A DNA stretch of 9,282 nt from JAMXLO01 sp041487355 (GTDB lineage: Bacteria; Pseudomonadota; Alphaproteobacteria; Acetobacterales; Acetobacteraceae): positions 1-9,282 of the forward strand of contig JBGPND010000206.1 in NCBI GenBank assembly GCA_041487355.1. The letters are read 5' to 3'. The position numbers and the translations under genes were made by a program. The notes beneath the pieces were generated by a model. It was not told the DNA's origin. It did not search any database and saw only the letters and a program-made list of their open reading frames with translations. This document shows, one piece after another, positions 5,967 to 9,282 of the stretch (position 1 is the stretch's first letter; each line of letters begins with the position of its first letter).

Positions 5967-6833
5967 TCACTGGATCTGCACCGACTGCACCGCCTCCTCG
6001 AGCTCGAGGAAGCTCGGCATGTGCTCGGTCGGCACCATCTTGCGTCCGGACTCGACGCTGACCTGCGGCGCATTGCCGTGCAGATGCGTGACCAGAACGG
6101 CACGGATCACCTCGTAGTATTTCGCCTCCTCCTCGATCACGCCCTTGAGCCGGCTGGCACACGGCCCAACGAGACCATAGGCCAGCAGCACACCGAGGAA
6201 CGTTCCGCACAGCGCGCTGGCGATCATCCCACCCAGGATCGCCGGCGGCCGGTCGATATGCGACATCGTCGTGATGACGCCGAGCACCGCTGCGATGATC
6301 CCGAGCGCAGGCAGCGCGTCCGCCATCGTCTGCAGTGCATGCGCTCCGTGCAGCTCCTCGTTCAGCGTCTTTTTCAGCTCGCGTGCCATGACGTCCTCGA
6401 TCTGATTGGGATCGTCGGCGTTCATGCCCACCATGCGCAGGTAGTCACAGATCATCGAGCTGGCGAAATGGTTGGCGAGAACCTTGGGAAACTTCAGGAA
6501 CGCGGAACTCTTCTCGGGCCGTTCGATATGCGGCTCGATCGCCATGTTGCCCTTGGTGTTGGCCAGCCGAACCAGGAAGTAGAGCAGGCTCAGCAGATCG
6601 ACATAGTCGTTCTTCCTGAATGCCGCGCCGATGACGATCTTCCGGAAGCCGGCAATGGTATGCTTCAGGCTGTACGCGCTGTTCGCCATCACTAAGGCCG
6701 CAACGGCAGCGCCACCGATGGTCCACATCTCGAATGGCAGCGCCTCCGCCAGCACCTCGACGCTGCCGCCCGAGAGCAGATAACTGCCGAATACCGAGAC
6801 GAGCAGGACTGCGAAGGCGCCTATCGTGAGCAT
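5967..6833 (-). CDS. motA: Flagellar motor stator protein MotA
   Basis: A 288-residue inner-membrane stator subunit that, with MotB, conducts ions and drives the flagellar rotor. Four membrane segments are visible: residues about 2-21, 35-51, 170-190 and 199-224. The two conserved prolines are Pro175 (DALPALGIIAAVLGV) and Pro224 (LAYGLVGP), equivalent to E. coli Pro173 and Pro222. The ending PSFLELEEAV matches the E. coli-type MotA. In the cytoplasmic loop, Glu100 aligns with E. coli Glu98, but the position of Arg90 is Asn92 (RLANTKG). Length fits the family (about 285-295). The start ATG lies 9 bp after the motB stop and has only a weak ribosome site (GAGCAGA), suggesting coupling to motB translation. 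The gene order motB-motA is the reverse of the usual one. The inverted repeat at 5840-5946 follows. Confidence 0.95.
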   Translation of the reverse strand: MLTIGAFAVLLVSVFGSYLLSGGSVEVLAEALPFEMWTIGGAAVAALVMANSAYSLKHTIAGFRKIVIGAAFRKNDYVDLLSLLYFLVRLANTKGNMAIEPHIERPEKSSAFLKFPKVLANHFASSMICDYLRMVGMNADDPNQIEDVMARELKKTLNEELHGAHALQTMADALPALGIIAAVLGVITTMSHIDRPPAILGGMIASALCGTFLGVLLAYGLVGPCASRLKGVIEEEAKYYEVIRAVLVTHLHGNAPQVSVESGRKMVPTEHMPSFLELEEAVQSVQIQ

Positions 6834-6842
6834 GACGTCTGC

Positions 6843-8009
6843 TCAACGAGTTTCCAGCGAACGCGCTGACGGGTTTTGGCCACGGATGGGTTCGGCCGGT
6901 TGAGACGTTGCGGTGGGCGACGGCGGGTCCGCGGCCTGTGCCGGCCGCACGGATCGCAGCACGACGATGGCGATACGCCGATTGGCCGCCGCCAGCGGAT
7001 CGGCCGGGACCAGCGGATCGCGGTCGGCATTGCCGGTCACGCTGCGGACGCGTGCCTCCTGCAGGCCAGTCTCGGCCAGCAGCCGACGGGTGGCATTGGC
7101 GCGTTCCACCGACAACTCCCAGTTGGTCCGGCCGGGACCGGCGAACGGCACCGCGTCGGTATGCCCCGCGATCGAGATGTCCTGCGTCAGGCGCGCGAGC
7201 ACCGGCGTAACCTTCTGTAGCAAGAGCCGCGCGCGGTCGTTCGGGATCGCCGAACCGAATGGAAACATCGGCTGGCGATCCTCATCGAGGATCTGGATGC
7301 GCAAGCCCTCGGGTGTCATGTCAATCGCGAGCTGCCGCGCAAGTTCCTCCAGTTGCGGATCACCTCGCACCGCCTCGCGGATCTGCTGAGCTGCCTGCTC
7401 GAAGGTCTGCTTTTCCCGTCGCTCCAGGTCGGCGCTGAGCTCAGCCTCGGTGGCTCGTCGCTGCCTATCGCCGTGCGTCTGGGCCGATGACAGGGCAGAA
7501 GGTGCGGCGAGGCCCGGTGCGGCCGGCTGGTCCCTTGCGGCAGACCGCGTTCCGGCCGGCGCAAGCCGCGGCGCCGGCTGACCCTGGCGGTCAACCTCCT
7601 TACTCCGGATGTCGTCGCGATGCGGCCGGGGCTGGGCGATGATGTCCGATTCGTCCTCCTCCACCTGATCGACCACCGGGCGCTGGCCGACCGTGACCTG
7701 CACGGTGCCAAGGTCGGAAACCCTGGCTCCGTGGGAGAAGGGGGTCCGGCCGCCGAACGGCTGGCCGATCCCGGAAGAGCCAACACTGAGCGCGTTGTTG
7801 GGGCTGAAATATTCGGCCAGCCCCTTCCGCTGCTCGTCGGTGGTCGCGCTCAGCAGCCACATCAGCAGGAAGAAGGCCATCATGGCGGTGATGAAGTCGG
7901 CATAGGCCACCTTCCAGGTGCCGGCGCTGTGCGTGCCCTCGACCACCTCTTCCTTGCGGACGTGGATTTCGATCGTGGCGTTGCGATTCCTGTCGGTCCT
8001 GCCGCGCAT
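6843..8009 (-). CDS. motB: Flagellar motor stator protein MotB, long linker
   Basis: A 388-residue stator subunit anchoring MotA complexes to peptidoglycan. A basic cytoplasmic N-terminus leads into the single membrane helix TWKVAYADFITAMMAFFLLM (residues 31-50). Asp38 in YADFITAMM is the ion-binding residue, and the motif suggests proton rather than sodium drive. The plug-type segment ATTDEQRKGLAEYFSP follows. The C-terminal OmpA-like peptidoglycan-binding domain covers about 235-352, with GHTDAVPF at 282-289 and NWELSVERANATRRLL at 296-311. Between them is an unusually long Pro/Gln/Arg/Asp-rich linker (about 105-190), and the C-terminus has a 35-residue Pro/Ser tail after the domain. E. coli MotB is about 308 residues. 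The ATG at 8009 is preceded by CGGGGAC. It is the first gene of the pair, with motA 9 bp after, in the same frame as the motB TGA. Confidence 0.95.
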   Translation of the reverse strand: MRGRTDRNRNATIEIHVRKEEVVEGTHSAGTWKVAYADFITAMMAFFLLMWLLSATTDEQRKGLAEYFSPNNALSVGSSGIGQPFGGRTPFSHGARVSDLGTVQVTVGQRPVVDQVEEDESDIIAQPRPHRDDIRSKEVDRQGQPAPRLAPAGTRSAARDQPAAPGLAAPSALSSAQTHGDRQRRATEAELSADLERREKQTFEQAAQQIREAVRGDPQLEELARQLAIDMTPEGLRIQILDEDRQPMFPFGSAIPNDRARLLLQKVTPVLARLTQDISIAGHTDAVPFAGPGRTNWELSVERANATRRLLAETGLQEARVRSVTGNADRDPLVPADPLAAANRRIAIVVLRSVRPAQAADPPSPTATSQPAEPIRGQNPSARSLETR

Positions 8010-8090
8010 GCGTCCCCGCTGTCCGTTGTACCGAGACAGCCTGGGCGTTCTTGTTTAACTCCTGGCTAAGAGTGGCATGCTACCCCTGCC
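8010..8090 (-). other. Leader upstream of motB
   Basis: This short spacer should carry the leader, and possibly the promoter, of the motB-motA pair. I looked for a sigma-28 type flagellar promoter (TAAA then GCCGATAA) and found none. No convincing housekeeping promoter is seen either. Confidence 0.35.
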
Positions 8091-8214
8091 GTCATGGCCG
8101 GGCTCGTCCCACGAGCGCCGGTTCGTTGTGCTGCGAACATTATGAGCAATACCCGGTGGCCGCTACGTTGCGTCATGCCGGGGCTCCGGCCCGCGAGCCC
8201 GGCATGACGAGCAA
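8089..8214. repeat. Pair of REP-type hairpins between the aldolase gene and motB
   Basis: Two palindromic units lie in tandem. The first begins at CCGTCATGGCCGGGCTCGTC and folds through GCTCGT/ACGAGC (8102-8107 against 8111-8116). The second has a perfect 12-bp stem, CGTCATGCCGGG (8171-8182) against CCCGGCATGACG (8198-8209), with further GCTC/GAGC pairing inside and GTTG/CAAC (8167-8170, 8211-8214) outside. The second unit ends 11 bp from the stop of the aldolase-like gene and is a good candidate for its transcription terminator or 3'-end stabiliser. It differs in sequence from the repeats at 1471 and 5840. Confidence 0.8.
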
Positions 8215-8224
8215 CGGCGCAGTA

Positions 8225-9001
8225 TCAGTCCCGCCAGCTCGGATCGCGGCGGTCGAGCAGGCGGAGCATCGCCGGCCATTCAAGCTGGCCGGGCTGGCGG
8301 CGCGTGCCGGCCCGCATGCGGCGGTCGATGCTGCGCGTGACGATGTCCTGACCCACCAGTTGCAGCTCCGCGCCGGCGGCCATCGCATCCACCTGCGCCT
8401 GGCAGGCCGCCTCGAACGCATACATCTTGGTGAAGGCGCCGGCCGCGGTGGCATCGCAGGTCAGCAGGCCGTGGTTGCGCAGCACCAGGAAATTGGCGTC
8501 GCCGAGATGCGAAACCAGGCGCGCGCGTTCGTCCGGGTCGACCGCCGGTCCTTCATAGTCGTGATATGCCACCGGCAGGCAGTTGATCGAGGTCTGCGTC
8601 ATCGGCAGGAAGCCGCATTTCATCGACGAGACCGCCATGCCTGCGCGCGTATGCGTGTGGATCACGCAGGCGACGTCGTGCCGCGCGCCGTGGACCGCGC
8701 TGTGGATCACATAACCGGCATAATTCACCTTGATGTCGGGATGCGGGTTGACCAGCTCGTTGCCGTCCAGGTCGATGGTGATCAGGCTGGAGGCGGTGAT
8801 CTCCTCGTACATCCAGCCGAACGGGTTGATCAGGATGCGATGACCCTCGCCGGGCACGCGCAGGGTGACGTGGTTGAACACCAGGTCGATCATGTTGAAA
8901 TGCGCGAGTAGGCGATACACCGCCGCGCAGTCGAGTCGTGCCTGCCATTCAGCCTCCGATACGCGGGCGCGGATGGTGCTGAGTACGTTGGTGTCGGGCA
9001 T
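8225..9001 (-). CDS. Class II aldolase/adducin family protein
   Basis: A 258-residue metal-dependent enzyme of the class II aldolase/adducin superfamily, members of which cleave or epimerise phosphorylated sugars or act on hydroxy acids; many are uncharacterised. The zinc-binding histidines appear as HTHT (His115 and His117) and His177 in LRNHGLL. Glu66/Glu67 in YEEIT are candidates for the catalytic acid. Early segments NMIDLVFNHVTLRVPG and ILINPFGWMYEEIT show the normal N-terminal part of the fold. This subfamily (FNHVT, FLPMTQTS) is unlike L-fuculose-phosphate aldolase or ribulose-phosphate epimerase and is often found near CoA-transferases and SDRs. The start has a strong Shine-Dalgarno AGGAGG about 9 bases upstream, lying inside a small palindrome. 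The REP hairpins lie immediately downstream. No partner gene is directly adjacent, so substrate and pathway are inferred only from the wider neighbourhood. Confidence 0.92.
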   Translation of the reverse strand: MPDTNVLSTIRARVSEAEWQARLDCAAVYRLLAHFNMIDLVFNHVTLRVPGEGHRILINPFGWMYEEITASSLITIDLDGNELVNPHPDIKVNYAGYVIHSAVHGARHDVACVIHTHTRAGMAVSSMKCGFLPMTQTSINCLPVAYHDYEGPAVDPDERARLVSHLGDANFLVLRNHGLLTCDATAAGAFTKMYAFEAACQAQVDAMAAGAELQLVGQDIVTRSIDRRMRAGTRRQPGQLEWPAMLRLLDRRDPSWRD

Positions 9002-9149
9002 CGGGAGGTGCCTCCTGGTTCAGGTTGTTATCGCGACCGTCGTGGCAGAGGACGGGAGACCGCACGGTAGTGGACAAAGTCAGACGCTTCTAGCCTCCTG
9101 ATGCCTGACCACCAACCGACAGAGCGTGTCCGCTGTCGACCGAGGCCGT
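9002..9149 (-). other. Leader and spacer upstream of the aldolase-like gene
   Basis: This stretch holds the ribosome binding site (complement of 9011-9016) and presumably the promoter of the leftward aldolase-like gene. The sequence GGAGGTGCCTCC at 9004-9015 is palindromic and includes the Shine-Dalgarno. A loose TTGGTG/CTAGAA pair on the minus strand near 9086-9113 is a possible but unconvincing promoter. No gene is supported. Confidence 0.4.
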
Positions 9150-9282
9150 GTGAAAACGCGATTCCCAGCAGGCGTCGCGAAATATCCTATCGGCGCGAAG
9201 GCCCCGGAAGAAGCAAGGATTCAAGGGAATGTCTTGCGGAGTAACGTAGTTGCTCGTTGTCGTTACGGCACGACGTTTTCAC
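9150..9282. repeat. Inverted repeat GTGAAAACG/CGTTTTCAC, possible mobile-element end
   Basis: GTGAAAACG at 9150-9158 is exactly repeated in reverse complement as CGTTTTCAC at 9274-9282, the last bases of the window. Outside the left arm the sequence reads CGGCCTCGGTCGAC on the minus strand after CGTTTTCACA, a type of text that I associate with termini of IS5/IS1182-like elements. The 115 bases between the arms have no coding frame of note. Either this is a small non-autonomous element or the edge of an insertion sequence that continues outside the window. The match could extend past the right edge. Confidence 0.45.

Noticed and set aside
5871..6695. 274-codon + strand frame opposite motA
   Set aside because: His/Arg/Asp-rich shadow of a certain MotA coding region.
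8010..8165. Sigma-28 flagellar promoter upstream of motB
   Set aside because: No TAAA...GCCGATAA-like pair at proper spacing was found on the minus strand.
5840..8214. Possible CRISPR array or direct-repeat structure from the repeated GTCAT-type motifs
   Set aside because: The motifs are inverted repeats of different families separated by genes, with no regular spacers and no cas genes.
8051..8911. 286-codon + strand frame opposite the aldolase-like gene
   Set aside because: A shadow of the class II aldolase reading frame that also runs through REP repeats.

Overview
The window looks like an accessory stretch of a GC-rich alphaproteobacterial chromosome. Evidence is the high GC, a MotA/MotB pair of the type found in flagellated Proteobacteria, REP-type repeats typical of alphaproteobacteria, and catabolic gene families common in Sphingomonadales, Rhodospirillales and Rhizobiales. 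I cannot name the genus. No defence system, CRISPR array, rRNA or tRNA is visible.

Region 1 (1-3159) is catabolic. On the + strand, the 3' end of a short-chain dehydrogenase (SDR) overlaps by ATGA a complete class III (CaiB/BaiF) CoA-transferase. Facing it on the - strand is a two-gene unit: a CmcJ/NvfI-family putative non-heme iron oxygenase followed 18 bp later by a BadH-like SDR. The two units converge on a REP-type hairpin at 1471-1530. Taken with the class II aldolase/adducin-like gene at 8225-9001, the gene set suggests breakdown of an alicyclic, aromatic or hydroxy-acid substrate through CoA thioesters. The substrate cannot be read from the sequence.

Region 2 (3160-5966) is gene-poor and worn. 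It contains about 575 bp with no credible gene, a frameshifted and possibly chimeric gene (secreted N-terminus joined to a zinc-ribbon C-terminus), an orphan coiled-coil protein with a Trp-rich basic tail, a tiny secreted His/Trp/Arg-rich protein, a decayed IS1595-type transposase fragment and a 107-bp inverted-repeat element. This is the likeliest site of past insertion and deletion.

Region 3 (5967-8009) encodes a flagellar stator in the unusual order motB then motA, 9 bp apart, with no other flagellar gene in view. MotB has a long Pro/Gln/Arg-rich linker.

Region 4 (8010-9282) holds a REP-rich spacer, the class II aldolase-like gene, and at the right edge a 9-bp inverted repeat that may mark an insertion-sequence end or a small non-autonomous element continuing beyond the window.

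The most promising items for follow-up are the reversed motB-motA pair with its modified stator residues, the His/Trp/Arg-rich secreted peptide, the orphan coiled-coil protein, and the oxygenase-SDR-CoA-transferase-aldolase gene set. Nothing here can be claimed as a proven new system from sequence alone.
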